DNA of 64,000 bases from Actinomycetaceae bacterium (GTDB lineage Bacteria; Actinomycetota; Actinomycetes; Actinomycetales; Actinomycetaceae), in assembly GCA_030537615.1 (NCBI GenBank), contig JAUNVP010000011.1:1-64000 (forward strand), in the 5' to 3' direction. The translations under genes were made by a program, and so were the position numbers. The notes beneath the pieces were generated by a model. It saw only the letters and a list, made by a program, of their open reading frames with translations, was not told the origin of the DNA and made no database searches. Positions within the stretch are counted from its first letter, which is position 1. Each line of letters opens with the position of its first letter. Shown in pieces: positions 18,584-28,110 of this stretch.

Positions 18584-18805
18584 ATGTGTCCTAGAGGGGT
18601 GGTCAATGGCGTTGACACCGGCTTCAAATGCGAGAGCTGTGCGTTCTAACAATAGTCCTGCCGAAGGCGATGTCTGGCATTGATACTCTGCGAAATTCGA
18701 CACGTTCGCGGCAGTGGTACTCAATGGATGGGGCCGATCGGGGGCGGGCTACGTCTGAGTGCGGCGCGAGGCTGGACGCGGGTGTCATCCTCCCTCTCGG
18801 TAAGG

Positions 18806-18811
18806 CATACT
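18806..18811 (+). promoter_or_regulatory. Putative leaderless -10 element of the PH-like gene
   Basis: CATACT followed by GGCACC and GTG; the same hexamer and spacing occurs before xth (63933-63938, minus strand). Confidence 0.4.
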
Positions 18812-18817
18812 GGCACC

Positions 18818-19411
18818 GTGCACCCGATTATTACTGTTCAGTCATCTCTTGGCCGCATCGGAACCGCGGTGGTGATGATTCTGGCAACTGTTCTGTCGGT
18901 CCTATTTCTTGTCTCGGACGGTATCCAAACCGGGTGGACTGCACTCCCCTTCATTTGGCTCATTGCCGACCTGTTTCGACTCATGTGGTGGGTGCCTCGC
19001 CTGGTCATCACAGAATCTGAGATCATTGCGCGCAACATGTGGTCAACAATCCGCATACCGTGGAGCCTCTTCGGGTCAGCAAATGCGAACTTGGGCCTGA
19101 TTCTCGTCACCGACGATGGTGACTATCGAGTATCAGCGGCGCAACCGACACCGATCCGGGACACGTTTAACCGCGAACCACGTCCATTGCCATTCGTGGA
19201 CCTGTCGGCCAAGCAACTACGCTTCAGCCTCGACACGAACCAGGCACGCGAGCTTTTGACCATGCTCCGCGAGATCCACGACGAGACACCGGCCTCGGTG
19301 CGCAACGCTGCGGAGGCCCTGGGCGCACCCGCAATATCCCGTTCTCCAAATATCCTCGAAATAGCGGTGATTGCAGTGCTGGCGGCACTATCTGTGGTCG
19401 TAGTTCTGTAG
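18818..19411 (+). CDS. PH-domain-like membrane protein
   Basis: About 197 residues from the GTG chosen here. Two membrane helices at the start (about 13-30 and 35-55, TAVVMILATVLSVLFLV and the following FIWLIADLFRLMWW) lead into VVPRLVITESEIIARNMWS and IRIPWSLF, the signature of bacterial PH (YdbT/bPH-like) domains, and a last hydrophobic helix (IAVIAVLAALSVVVVL) closes the protein. Role unknown; such proteins are probably membrane stress or envelope factors. GTG 18818 is preferred because a -10-like hexamer lies 6 nt upstream and the longer form lacks family likeness. Confidence 0.72.
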   Translation: MHPIITVQSSLGRIGTAVVMILATVLSVLFLVSDGIQTGWTALPFIWLIADLFRLMWWVPRLVITESEIIARNMWSTIRIPWSLFGSANANLGLILVTDDGDYRVSAAQPTPIRDTFNREPRPLPFVDLSAKQLRFSLDTNQARELLTMLREIHDETPASVRNAAEALGAPAISRSPNILEIAVIAVLAALSVVVVL

Positions 19412-19430
19412 CGGTAGAGAGACTACGCAC

Positions 19431-19470
19431 GCAACACAGAGCCTACGGCCGGCACACAGAGCCTAAGCAC
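19431..19470 (+). repeat. Two 20-bp-period units of an intergenic repeat (core AGAGCCTA)
   Basis: ACACAGAGCCTACGGCC (19434-19450) and ACACAGAGCCTAAGC (19454-19468) repeat with an exact 20-bp period between the PH-like gene and the ABC binding-protein gene. The same core and the same period occur at 33174-33283. Confidence 0.6.
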
Positions 19471-19500
19471 GCTACAGCTCCTTGACTGGGATCGCGACAT

Positions 19501-19532
19501 GGAAAAGGGCCCCGGAAGGAATCCGAGGCCCC
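19501..19532 (-). terminator. Terminator of the ABC binding-protein gene
   Basis: GGGCCCCGGA (19507-19516) pairs with TCCGAGGCCC (19522-19531) apart from one mismatch, with a 5-base loop; on the minus strand it is followed by TTTTCC. Confidence 0.75.
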
Positions 19533-19576
19533 AATCCATCGAGCAATCTAGAAATCAGATGCTCGCGGTGCGAGAG

Positions 19577-21271
19577 TTACTTGGTGAATCCGATGTTCTC
19601 CGTACGCCCAGAGGAGAGTCCGAAGGCACCGAAGTTCGCGAGATCCTTGGGAACCGCGGTGAACTCCATGCGGCGGTAGAGAGGAGCGTTCATGACTTCC
19701 TCCCACACCAGCTTGTCGATCTGGTTGCCCAGTTCGGAGCGCTTGGCTTCGTCCATCTCAACGTCGGCTTCAGCGGTGAGCTTATCGATCTCTTCGTTGC
19801 AGATGTTCGAGAAGTTGTTATCTGCATCGCAGGTGTAGATCTGGCCGATGTTGGCAAACGGGTACACGGTGGACTGCCATGTGAAGGCGATGATACCGAA
19901 GGTGCCGTCCATGAGAGTTGGTGAGAAGTCGTCAGAGCTCTTGTTCACGAGGTTAACCTTCACACCGATCTTCTCCATGTCGGACTGCAGGAGCTTACCC
20001 TCGTTTTCTGAGGTCGGGACGCCTGCGAGGAGCGCGTAGTCAACTTCGAGTTCCTGACCGTCCTTCGTACGGAACTGCTTGCCGTCTTCGAGCGTCCAGC
20101 CAGCTTCGTCGAGGAGCTTACCTGCAGCTTCAGGATCGTAGGAAAGATCCTGAGCATTGTCCTGGTAGCCATTCTGTCCGGGCATGAGGAAGTGGTTTCC
20201 GAGCATCAGTTCGGACGGCTCAATCGGCAGTCCGGCGAGATCGGATTCAGCGATGGCTTCACGGTCAAGGCCGCGAACGATAGCCTGGCGAACCTTCTTG
20301 TCTCCAAGGTTCTTGGCATTGCCATTGAAGGTGAAGTGACGCCACTGCTGGCCACCTGCGGAGCGAATTTCACCGTCGGGACGGCTTTGAACGCGGGTGT
20401 ACTGGTCAGCCGAAATGAGGTACTGAAGGACGTCGATTTCCGAGTTCGCAAAGGACTGCGGTGCGAGGTCGGCGTCAAGCTCACGGAAGGTCACTTCGTC
20501 GAGCAGAGGCTTCTCGCCCCACCAGTTGTCATTCGGAACGAGCTTGACAACCTTCTGTGCGGCATCAACGCTGTCAATCTTGAAGGGGCCAGCGTGCCAA
20601 TCAGTGTTCGGGCCTTCGAGCTGGGCGGTGTTGAAGGTTTCTGCATCCGCCAGTGATTCGGCATTCCACACACCTGACCACGTTGCGGTCCAGTCCGGGT
20701 AAGTCGACTTGTAGGTGATGACGACGTCAAAATCGTCCTCTCCTGCCTCGACATTAGCTACCTGGTTGAAGCCATCGGTTGACGCACACTGGTAGTCTTC
20801 GTTTTCTCCGTTACAGGCCTTCCACGTGGCTTCGTAGTCCTTCCACGTGATCGGGGTGCCGTTGTTCCACTTTGCTTCGGGGTTGAGCTTAATGTGGACA
20901 ACCTGCGGCGGGCCGTCTTCGACCTTCACTTCCTTCACGAAGTTCTCGTTCGGGGTGGTGCTGGCATCTTCGGCGTAGTCCCAGTTGCTGGGAGAGACGA
21001 AACCGAGGATCGTGTTGAGATCAACAGCCGCACCTGATGCTTCAAGATAGTTCCACTGAACGGGAAGCTGGGTGATAGCGAAGCGGAGCTTGCCACCTTG
21101 CTGTAGTTTGTCACGATCGACCTTATTGATGTCGCTTAATGCGGGAGCATCAGCGGGCTGGTCTGCTGCACCGCTGCCACCGTTTCCTCCGGAACCGGAG
21201 TCGGAACAGCCAGCGAGTGCCAGCGCAGCAGTTGCAGCGACAACTGCAAGCGCACGGGTTGTACGTCGCAC
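19577..21271 (-). CDS. ABC transporter family 5 substrate-binding lipoprotein (peptide type)
   Basis: A 564-residue extracytoplasmic solute-binding protein. A basic start and hydrophobic segment run to the lipobox LALAGC (about 15-20), followed by a Gly/Ser linker. The SBP_bac_5 fold is shown by KVDRDKLQQGGKLRFAI, VHIKLNPEAKWNNGTPITWKD, and RQAIVRGLDREAIAESDLAG. Family members bind oligopeptides, dipeptides, nickel or opines; the ligand cannot be read here. GTG 21271 is chosen because GGAGG lies 8 nt upstream. It is the last gene of the importer locus, 192 bp after the ATPase, and may have its own promoter. Confidence 0.92.
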   Translation of the reverse strand: MRRTTRALAVVAATAALALAGCSDSGSGGNGGSGAADQPADAPALSDINKVDRDKLQQGGKLRFAITQLPVQWNYLEASGAAVDLNTILGFVSPSNWDYAEDASTTPNENFVKEVKVEDGPPQVVHIKLNPEAKWNNGTPITWKDYEATWKACNGENEDYQCASTDGFNQVANVEAGEDDFDVVITYKSTYPDWTATWSGVWNAESLADAETFNTAQLEGPNTDWHAGPFKIDSVDAAQKVVKLVPNDNWWGEKPLLDEVTFRELDADLAPQSFANSEIDVLQYLISADQYTRVQSRPDGEIRSAGGQQWRHFTFNGNAKNLGDKKVRQAIVRGLDREAIAESDLAGLPIEPSELMLGNHFLMPGQNGYQDNAQDLSYDPEAAGKLLDEAGWTLEDGKQFRTKDGQELEVDYALLAGVPTSENEGKLLQSDMEKIGVKVNLVNKSSDDFSPTLMDGTFGIIAFTWQSTVYPFANIGQIYTCDADNNFSNICNEEIDKLTAEADVEMDEAKRSELGNQIDKLVWEEVMNAPLYRRMEFTAVPKDLANFGAFGLSSGRTENIGFTK

Positions 21272-21463
21272 TATGAGTACCTCCATTGTTGTACTTGGAT
21301 CATGGGATTCTAGATATCGAATCCACGCGTGCATTTAGGCTACCTAAAGACATGCTTTTACACTCTTTAGGCCGCCATGTGGGCGCGTGTCTTGACACAA
21401 TCGCAACATTGATGCCACCTTTTGGGCATAAAGTTGCGACGGAGTCGGTGCTGTGCCCACTGT
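21272..21463 (-). promoter_or_regulatory. Dyad-rich leader of the ABC binding-protein gene
   Basis: Three inverted repeats sit in 192 bp: GGATTC..GAATCC (21305-21324), TTTAGG CTA CCTAAA (21334-21348) and GTGTC TT GACAC (21387-21398). Such a leader suggests independent control or mRNA stabilisation of the binding protein, which usually needs more copies than its permeases. Confidence 0.45.
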
Positions 21464-23611
21464 TCAGAAGACGTGCACCGCCTCCGGATAGTGACACGCG
21501 TTAAGGGAGTCTACTGCTTCGTCAGTGCCCTGAAGATCCGGTTGTTCGGTCAAACATGCGTGTTGCTGTGCTTCACTGAGCATCTGGAATTTCGGGCACC
21601 GAGTACGGAACCGGCAACCCGACGGAGGATTAGCCGGTGAAGGCAAATCACCCGTGAGAAGAATCCGGTCGCGGGTACGTTCCTTCTGCGGATCCGGAAC
21701 CGGAATCGCCGAAAGTAACGCCTGTGTGTAGGGGTGTCGGGGCCGGTCAAAGACCTCTTCAACATCCCCAATTTCCACGATCTTCCCCAGATACATGACA
21801 GCAACGCGATCAGCGATATGTCGGATAACGGAGAGGTCGTGAGCGACGAACAGGTAGGAGAGTCCGAGTTTGGCTCGCAGCTCCTCCAACAGGTTAATGA
21901 CACCAGCTTGGATAGAAACGTCGAGTGCGGACACCGGTTCGTCGAGGACGAGAAGCTTCGGTTCGAGCGCGAGGGCGCGGGCGATACCGATGCGTTGACG
22001 CTGGCCGCCAGAGAAATGGCGGGGGTAGCGGTTGAGGTGGGATGGTTCAAGGCCGACAAGTGTGATGAGTTCACGCACTCGTTTTTCAGTATCAGCCTTC
22101 GAGTATCCGTTGTATTTCAGAGGCTCTGAGATAATGTCGAAGATCGGCATCCGCGGATCGAGCGACGCCATCGGATCTTGGAAGACGACCTGGAGATCTT
22201 GACGAACCTGCTTGCGATCGCGCCTCCCCATCTGCCCGGTGTCTTTCCCAAAGACGACGATCGTGCCATCCTCCGGAACTTTCAGTTCGAGGATCTCAAG
22301 AAGCGTAGTCGTCTTTCCACACCCTGATTCACCGACGAGTCCGAGAGTCTCTCCCGCCCGAATATCGAGCGTAATCCCGTCGACCGCATGGACGGTTCCA
22401 ACTTGACGCTTGAAAACCGCGCCCTTCATTAACGGGAAGTATTTGCGAAGACCATCGATCTTCAGCACTTCTTCGCGATCGAAACGGTTGGCGGCTTGCG
22501 TCGGATCACTAAATGGTGCGGGCACCGGATAGATGTCTTTGTAATCCCATCGATTCGCGGTGATCTCTTCTGCCCGGATGCACGCGGCGCGATGGAGTTC
22601 AACTGTGTCTTTCGCCGCGTCGGTAGTTGCCTGCAGCTCGGGTTCCTTCTGGAGGCACGTCTCGTTCGCCAGCGGGCACCGCGGAGCAAATGGGCAACCC
22701 GGAGGTAGATCAAGCATCGACGGCGGGTTACCTTCGACGGGCGCGAGTGGTTCATTCGATGACATATCCGGACGAGGCAACGAACCAAGTAGACCGATCG
22801 TGTACGGCATTGCCGAGCGGTAGAAAATATCATCTACAAGCCCGGTTTCAACGCAGCGGCCCGCGTACATTACGGCTACTCGATCAGCCATCCCCGCAAC
22901 GACACCGAGGTCGTGCGTAATCATGATGACGGCAGCACCGGTTTCATGCTGCGCTTTGCGCAACACGTCAAGGATCTGCGCCTGAATGGTGACGTCAAGC
23001 GCCGTAGTCGGCTCATCCGCAATGATGAGGTCGGGATCGTTCGCGATGGCCATCGCAATAATAGCGCGCTGGCGCATACCGCCCGAAAACTCGTGGGGGA
23101 ACGATTTGAATCGAACCTGTGGGTTGGGAATACCCACGATGTCGAGAAGTTCGATCGCCCGTTCGCGAGCCTCACGCTTCGACATATTCTGATGGATCTC
23201 AAGCGCTTCGACAATCTGGTCTCCCACCGTGTAGACAGGTGTGAGAGCGGAGAGTGGATCCTGGAAAACCATGGCCACTTTTTTGCCGCGCACTTTCGAC
23301 ATCCACCCATCCGAGCGTCCCAGCAGCTCGGTGCCGTGAAGTTTGACGGAGCCTTCCACTTTGGCGTTCTCGTCCAGCAGTCCCATGACAGCCATTGAGG
23401 TCACGGACTTTCCAGATCCTGATTCGCCAACGATGCCCAGTACCTCACCTGAGTTCACCGAAAGGTTGACTCCGCGAACAGCGTGAACATTTCCGTCCTC
23501 CGACGGGAACGTGACGTGAAGATCTTTAACTTCAAGGACGGGTACGCCTTCTTTACGCTGCGGGATTTCAGTGGTCTCAAACTCCCGCTTCGGCTGCTTC
23601 TTGCGACTCAT
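21464..23611 (-). CDS. Fused double ATP-binding protein of a peptide-type ABC importer
   Basis: One 715-residue chain holds both ATPases that are usually separate DppD/DppF or OppD/OppF subunits. First domain: Walker [11 protein letters not shown] (about 59-68), signature FSGGMRQRA, Walker [13 protein letters not shown]. Second domain: Walker [11 protein letters not shown] (about 430-439), signature [10 protein letters not shown], Walker [13 protein letters not shown]. Each is followed by a cysteine-containing oligopeptide-type C-terminal extension ([11 protein letters not shown] and [11 protein letters not shown]). Such fusions are common in actinobacteria. The start overlaps the stop of the upstream permease (ATGA) and has GGGAGG upstream. 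Confidence 0.94.
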   Translation of the reverse strand: MSRKKQPKREFETTEIPQRKEGVPVLEVKDLHVTFPSEDGNVHAVRGVNLSVNSGEVLGIVGESGSGKSVTSMAVMGLLDENAKVEGSVKLHGTELLGRSDGWMSKVRGKKVAMVFQDPLSALTPVYTVGDQIVEALEIHQNMSKREARERAIELLDIVGIPNPQVRFKSFPHEFSGGMRQRAIIAMAIANDPDLIIADEPTTALDVTIQAQILDVLRKAQHETGAAVIMITHDLGVVAGMADRVAVMYAGRCVETGLVDDIFYRSAMPYTIGLLGSLPRPDMSSNEPLAPVEGNPPSMLDLPPGCPFAPRCPLANETCLQKEPELQATTDAAKDTVELHRAACIRAEEITANRWDYKDIYPVPAPFSDPTQAANRFDREEVLKIDGLRKYFPLMKGAVFKRQVGTVHAVDGITLDIRAGETLGLVGESGCGKTTTLLEILELKVPEDGTIVVFGKDTGQMGRRDRKQVRQDLQVVFQDPMASLDPRMPIFDIISEPLKYNGYSKADTEKRVRELITLVGLEPSHLNRYPRHFSGGQRQRIGIARALALEPKLLVLDEPVSALDVSIQAGVINLLEELRAKLGLSYLFVAHDLSVIRHIADRVAVMYLGKIVEIGDVEEVFDRPRHPYTQALLSAIPVPDPQKERTRDRILLTGDLPSPANPPSGCRFRTRCPKFQMLSEAQQHACLTEQPDLQGTDEAVDSLNACHYPEAVHVF

Positions 23612-24612
23612 GCTTGACCTCCCGACTTGGACGACGGATCGATTGCGTCCCGAAGGCCGTCACCGATGAAGTTAACGAAGATTAGCGTGAGGGTAAGGAA
23701 CGTTGCGGGAGCGAGGAAGATCCACGGGTAGCTCGTTGCCATTCCCTGCCCTTCGGCGATAATGACGCCGAGCGACGTGTTCGGGGGTTGGACACCGAAG
23801 CCAAAGTACGACAGAACCGTCTCACTCATCACCGCGGCAACAAAAGCCAAGGCAGCGTCGATAATGAGATAGGACGCAACGTTCGGAATGATGTGCTTGC
23901 GGATGATGGTGCTGGAGGGAACGGACATGTACTTAGCCGCCGTCACGTACTCAAGGTTTTTGACCGATAGCGTCATTGACCGCACGACGCGCGCAGTCAG
24001 CATCCATCCGAAAGCTGCCAGAAGCAGGATAAAGAGGGTAATGGAGCCGTTAGAGCCGCCGGTCTTTTGCGAAATAACCGCAACAATGAGGAATGACGGA
24101 ATAACGAGCAGAAGGTCAATGAACCACAAAATCACCCGGTCTATAATCTTGCCGAAGTAGGCGGCAGTTGAACCGATGAGTGCGGCGAGCGTCGTTTGTA
24201 GCAGAGCAACCGCAACACCAATAACGAGCGATTTGCGCAGACCTTCAACGGTGAGTGCGAAAACGTCGCGTCCGCCCTGCGTCGTACCAAACCAGTGGGC
24301 TGCTGACGGTGCCTTGAGGAACGCTTTGCGATCGACTTCTTGGAAGTCCCACGGCGAAATATACGGTCCAATAATGGCGATGAGGACAATCAGGGTGAAG
24401 CCGACAACGCCTACCACTGCGGTACGCGAACGGAAGAAACGGCGTCGAATGAGGGCGCTTCGGTTCATGCGTTTTGCGGGAGGTACAGCTCCTGAATCTG
24501 CGTCCAACTGAGCTGATTCAGTGTCAGAACCGGAGCGCAGAAGATCTTCGCCCGCTAGGTCGGTTGCGTTCTTGACATCCCGTTCGTCGGGATTCGGGTT
24601 TGAATGCGTCAT
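23608..24612 (-). CDS. ABC importer permease, DppC/OppC type
   Basis: A 334-residue permease with a hydrophilic N-terminal 50 residues, a first helix near 62-82 ([20 protein letters not shown]), the OppC_N motif and a DUF1403-free BPD core with five further helices. The coupling EAA-type loop is near [20 protein letters not shown] (about 217-236). It pairs with the preceding DppB-type permease; the two are 3 bp apart. Confidence 0.92.
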   Translation of the reverse strand: MTHSNPNPDERDVKNATDLAGEDLLRSGSDTESAQLDADSGAVPPAKRMNRSALIRRRFFRSRTAVVGVVGFTLIVLIAIIGPYISPWDFQEVDRKAFLKAPSAAHWFGTTQGGRDVFALTVEGLRKSLVIGVAVALLQTTLAALIGSTAAYFGKIIDRVILWFIDLLLVIPSFLIVAVISQKTGGSNGSITLFILLLAAFGWMLTARVVRSMTLSVKNLEYVTAAKYMSVPSSTIIRKHIIPNVASYLIIDAALAFVAAVMSETVLSYFGFGVQPPNTSLGVIIAEGQGMATSYPWIFLAPATFLTLTLIFVNFIGDGLRDAIDPSSKSGGQA

Positions 24613-24615
24613 AGC

Positions 24616-25599
24616 TTAACTCACCCTCACGCGCGGATCGACAACGACTATGAGTATGTCTGACAGCAGAGCACCGGTGAGCGTTGAGGCCCCGGAGAAA
24701 GCAACCACTGCCGCTGTACCGTTGACGTCTTGACCACGAATTGATTCAACCGAGTAAATGCCGAGGCCGTGCCAACCGAAAATCTGCTCGGTAACGGTAG
24801 CCCCGAGGAACAGCGTGGCAACCGCAAATGCGAAGAACGTTGCCATGGGAACCAGTGACGTGCGCAAGGCGTGACGGATCACAGCCTGTGTCTTGGGTAG
24901 GCCTTTGGCGCGGGCGGTGCGCACATAGTCAGCGCCCAGCGTGTCAAGCATCAAGTTGCGCTGATAACGCGAATATGACGCGATTCCACCCAGCGACATC
25001 GAGATTGTTGGCAGGAGAAGGTGCTGAGCTCGGTCAACGATCCAGGCTCCCGGATAGTCCCCAATTTTGCCCGTCTCACCGACAAACTCGAAGAACGTCG
25101 TTCCGGTGGCCAAATTGAATTTGGTTGCGCCGATCTGCAAGAGGGTGGCAAGCACGATCACCGGCGTTGAGATGATGATGAGCGAGAGCAGGGAGATCGT
25201 CCGATCTGCCCAGGAGTATTGCTTTGTCGCCGTCCATGCGCCCACAGCTACACCGCCGACGATACCGACAAATGAGCCAATGAAAATCAGCCGAATAGAA
25301 ACCCAGATTTTGACAGCGATGATACCGTTAACGCTCTCGCCTCGGGGCGTCCTCCCCCAGTCCCAGGAGCCAAAGATGCCAGATAACCACGTTGTGTATC
25401 GCTCGGTCAGGGGGACCGATTTCGACAGGTTGTAGTCGACAAGCATTCGTTCAATTGCCGCCCAGTCCCGGGTGGGATCGGTGAGGTCGAACGCAGATTT
25501 AGCATCGAGTGTCGTGGCCGCGATCAGATACGCGAGCGACACCGCGACGAAAAGCAAAAGCGCGTAGTTCGCAATTCTACGAGCAAGATAGTAGAGCAT
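24616..25599 (-). CDS. ABC importer permease, DppB/OppB type
   Basis: A 327-residue inner-membrane permease with six predicted helices, beginning LARRIANYALLLFVAVSLAY, as in DppB. The cytoplasmic coupling loop reads YVRTARAKGLPKTQAVIRHA (about 224-243), a good EAA motif. As first gene of the leftward importer operon it is preceded by AGAAGG and by 368 bp of AT-rich intergenic DNA. Confidence 0.92.
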   Translation of the reverse strand: MLYYLARRIANYALLLFVAVSLAYLIAATTLDAKSAFDLTDPTRDWAAIERMLVDYNLSKSVPLTERYTTWLSGIFGSWDWGRTPRGESVNGIIAVKIWVSIRLIFIGSFVGIVGGVAVGAWTATKQYSWADRTISLLSLIIISTPVIVLATLLQIGATKFNLATGTTFFEFVGETGKIGDYPGAWIVDRAQHLLLPTISMSLGGIASYSRYQRNLMLDTLGADYVRTARAKGLPKTQAVIRHALRTSLVPMATFFAFAVATLFLGATVTEQIFGWHGLGIYSVESIRGQDVNGTAAVVAFSGASTLTGALLSDILIVVVDPRVRVS

Positions 25600-25967
25600 G
25601 GACGTTTACCTTCTGTGGAGCTGAACTGATTTCTCCATTCACTACAAGCGGGTTTCTGAAGATCTCAGAGCTATCACCAGGGGTGTGCGACGCTGGAGTG
25701 CGCCGCAACCGGATGGTTGCTGTTTCTCGACTGTAGTCCAAAGGTACCTTTGACGAGAAACTGAAACATGCTTTAAGAGAAAAATGTGTCACATATCCGT
25801 AAAACTGTCGTCCACCGGGACAGTCTCAAAAATAAGGCAAACCTACCTGATTTTGGTAACGGTTGACGTGTCTTAAAGTTCGGGATAATCCGAAATCACG
25901 GCTCTCTTCAAGACGATGACCTATTCTTTTCATAGCTCCGATTCATAAATTGAAGGTAGACATCACG
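25600..25967. other. AT-rich divergent intergenic region
   Basis: Separates the leftward ABC operon from the rightward unknown gene. It contains the promoter-like TTGACG/GATAAT pair (25863-25889) and an imperfect dyad ACTGTC..GACAGT around 25805-25825. No gene seen. Confidence 0.6.
25863..25889 (+). promoter_or_regulatory. Putative sigma-70-type promoter of the 448-residue unknown
   Basis: TTGACG (25863-25868) and GATAAT (25884-25889) with a 15-bp spacer, 79 bp before the ATG. The spacer is short, so strength is uncertain. Confidence 0.45.
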
Positions 25968-27314
25968 ATGCACGATGACTACATCCGAGGTCTCAAGCTA
26001 CTCACTACCGCGTGTGAGGACTCTTGGCATGCCTTATGCGGTCACACACACGCATGTTCACAGGTTTTAGATGCATCATTAGCCACACGTAGCCCTGTTG
26101 GCTTTCCCGATACCGACTTCGATGTCGGCCGAATCTCACTGGAGTGGAAAGACAAGTTTCCCGATCATTCTTGGCCCACAGTTGCATTATTGAGTTTCGT
26201 GAACCGCGAGATCAAACGATTCCCTGACCGAGATGGTTTGCGTCGGGCGATTCTCATTACTGACGCGCTAGGTCGTCTCGCCGAGCGTGGAATACATTCG
26301 GATTGGCTCGTCCGACGGCATATAGGTCCCGAGCTGTTACGAAGAATCATCATCATTTCAGCCGTTATCTGGCAACGAATAACGTTCGATGGCTTAGAGC
26401 GGAAAGTCTTTAATCGTCTTGAACCGTGGCTTCGAGAGATTGACGCCGATGTTCCCGAAGACTATAGAGAGCACGAATTCTCCCGATTAGTTATCGCATG
26501 TCTCAGCGGGCAAACACACCGCAAAGGCATGGAATGGCTTGCTACAGCGGCAATGGCTCATATTATTGACTGGCGATTAGGAGGCTACCTGGTCAGTGAG
26601 CCAGATTTAGCGGATCAAGCTCCCCCTGGCGGACTTGAGGTTGCCACGTGGCTTTATGAACGGTTTTCCCAAACTTACCTAGCCGATTGGTCGAGAGCAT
26701 CGTTATTTTGGGAAATGGCCTATCTTCGCGATCCTCAGAAAGTAGCTGAGACTACTAGCATCCCCATGCATATTCTCAATGAAAGAAACGTGACTCTCGA
26801 ACAGCTTCTTGATGCTTCCTCTGAGCTAGTTCTGAATCACGAAGATGAACCACTCCCCGGGATGCGGAAACAAGAGTTCTTCGAGAACATCGTTGCTCAA
26901 CTCGAGCGTGGCGAAATAGAACGAGCATGCTCAATTGCGAAAGACGCGGCAGATCGCCTTCCCCGCAATAGAGATCTTGTTGCAATCTATGCTTTTTGTC
27001 TACTTCCGATAGATCCAGCCAAAAGCCGTGCCACTTTTCAGCACACATCCCGAAGTTCCCTTTTGCCTGATCAAATCACAGCGATCAATTTAGCGTCAGC
27101 ATTCCTGTGCGAGAACCAACCTCACAAAGCAAAAGAGGTACTCGATTCAGCGGATTGGAATCTTGCGTCTACGAAGCCCGCCTGGCTCTGGGACCCGAAG
27201 TCTCTCTTGCAACACAACGCTCGGCTACGGTTCACCACAATCACTGACTGGAAGAATCGCTATAACCAGCTATTTGCCAATGGCGAGCTTAAGTTGCTTG
27301 AGAGGCAAGAGTAG
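25968..27314 (+). CDS. Unrecognised 448-residue protein, accessory
   Basis: I do not recognise this protein. It is soluble, with no signal peptide or membrane helix. The N-terminus has a cysteine/histidine cluster (CEDSWHALCGHTHAC, about 12-26) that could bind metal. The middle is rich in Trp, Arg and Leu (IIISAVIWQRITFDGLERK). The last 130 residues look like TPR-type helical hairpins (FFENIVAQLERGEIERACSI, AINLASAFLCENQPHKAKEV). Base composition is visibly AT-richer than the flanks and codons are less GC-biased, suggesting transfer. ATG 25968 is preferred over an upstream in-frame TTG at 25950, as GAAGG lies 11 nt before it. Its 3' end overlaps the convergent TacT-like gene by 45 bp. Confidence 0.78.
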   Translation: MHDDYIRGLKLLTTACEDSWHALCGHTHACSQVLDASLATRSPVGFPDTDFDVGRISLEWKDKFPDHSWPTVALLSFVNREIKRFPDRDGLRRAILITDALGRLAERGIHSDWLVRRHIGPELLRRIIIISAVIWQRITFDGLERKVFNRLEPWLREIDADVPEDYREHEFSRLVIACLSGQTHRKGMEWLATAAMAHIIDWRLGGYLVSEPDLADQAPPGGLEVATWLYERFSQTYLADWSRASLFWEMAYLRDPQKVAETTSIPMHILNERNVTLEQLLDASSELVLNHEDEPLPGMRKQEFFENIVAQLERGEIERACSIAKDAADRLPRNRDLVAIYAFCLLPIDPAKSRATFQHTSRSSLLPDQITAINLASAFLCENQPHKAKEVLDSADWNLASTKPAWLWDPKSLLQHNARLRFTTITDWKNRYNQLFANGELKLLERQE

Positions 27315-27779
27315 TTGGAGAGGTTGCAAAGGTGACTCCAACAGGTCGATATGATGCATGTAAAACTTACGTGCATTGTCGTCGCGACAATGAATAAGTA
27401 GAGCTGCCGCTCCAATCGACTCACTCGTTGTAAAAGCCCGTCGCATAGCATCCTGCAAGAGCGACACCCCCACTCTTTTGCCTTGCGCACGTTTATCGAC
27501 AGCTAGACGCGCCAAGAGTACACAGGGAATATCTTTGGGGCGATGCTTTGCGAAATCCGGATCGACAGATTCAGCACTCACCCCAGCTGCAGCCAAGGCA
27601 TAATAGCCGACTACCCGACTGTCGAGTGTAGTGATATACGTGACCGAGTTATTCGCTCGCTGATTCTGCCACGCATACCTGTGGAACCAATCATCGAGAT
27701 CTGGGGCTCCGGAGAAAAAATCAGCTCTATTATCTGATTTCTCCAACTTGCGAGGTGCCTGAAGAATCCCGCTAGACAC
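27270..27779 (-). CDS. GNAT-family toxin, TacT-like
   Basis: A 169-residue acetyltransferase of the type that acetylates aminoacyl-tRNA and blocks translation (TacT/AtaT class). Visible are the N-terminal RADFFSGAPDLDDWFHRYA, VVGYYALAAAGV, and the acetyl-CoA-binding ARLAVDKRAQGKRVGVSLLQ (about 89-108; R/Q-x-x-G-x-G/A variant), then LIHCRDDNARKFYMHH with the catalytic tyrosine. Start is GTG 27779, sharing one base with the stop of the antitoxin gene (TAGTG). Note the run of leucines at the end (LQPLQLLLPLKQLKL), unusual for the family; the terminus might be altered by the overlap with the convergent gene. Confidence 0.88.
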   Translation of the reverse strand: MSSGILQAPRKLEKSDNRADFFSGAPDLDDWFHRYAWQNQRANNSVTYITTLDSRVVGYYALAAAGVSAESVDPDFAKHRPKDIPCVLLARLAVDKRAQGKRVGVSLLQDAMRRAFTTSESIGAAALLIHCRDDNARKFYMHHIDLLESPLQPLQLLLPLKQLKLAIGK

Positions 27780-28069
27780 TAGTCTTCCATCTCAAAAGGT
27801 GCATCAAAAACAGAATCACGTGCGAAGAGTTTCGCGAGCTTTTTGGAGCTGACCGGCATATCAAGCATCTTTACGAATTGTTCATACTGATCGACGGATA
27901 CTCCGAACCAACGTTTATCGGCCAGAATTCTCTCAGCTTCTTGGACTGCACTACTCAAAATAAACTCAGACACCGTGGAATCTGATGCGAGCGCTGCTTG
28001 CTTCAGCACAGATTCTTGTCTCTCAGTAGCCCGGAGATTGATTCTCCTATTCTTGCTGACAACAGCCAT
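27779..28069 (-). CDS. DUF1778-family antitoxin, TacA-like
   Basis: A 96-residue ribbon-helix-helix antitoxin: RRINLRATERQESVLKQAAL (about 7-26) is the DNA-binding part and STVSEFILSSAVQEAERIL the helices; the C-terminal half (about 55-96) would wrap the toxin. The frame opens at 28111, but ATG 28069 follows GGCGGGAG. The gene overlaps the toxin start by one base, the usual coupled TacA-TacT order. Autoregulation is expected through the dyad at 28094-28110. Confidence 0.88.
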   Translation of the reverse strand: MAVVSKNRRINLRATERQESVLKQAALASDSTVSEFILSSAVQEAERILADKRWFGVSVDQYEQFVKMLDMPVSSKKLAKLFARDSVFDAPFEMED

Positions 28070-28093
28070 AGAAATCTCCCGCCTTTCCCTTTC

Positions 28094-28110
28094 TGTACTC
28101 ACATTGTACA
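28094..28110 (-). promoter_or_regulatory. Operator-like dyad overlapping the TacA/TacT promoter
   Basis: TGTAC, seven bases, GTACA. The minus-strand -10 hexamer TACAAT (28103-28108) lies inside it, so antitoxin binding would block RNA polymerase, the normal autoregulatory design. Confidence 0.6.

Noticed and set aside
18584..18724. 47-codon N-terminal extension of TypA
   Set aside because: The extension has no family likeness, and ATG 18583 has the normal GTPase N-terminus with a Shine-Dalgarno.
25833..25852. DtxR/IdeR-like box in the region before the ABC operon, and a second near 21334
   Set aside because: Hand alignment to the 19-bp consensus gives only about 11-12 matches each; not enough to claim iron control.
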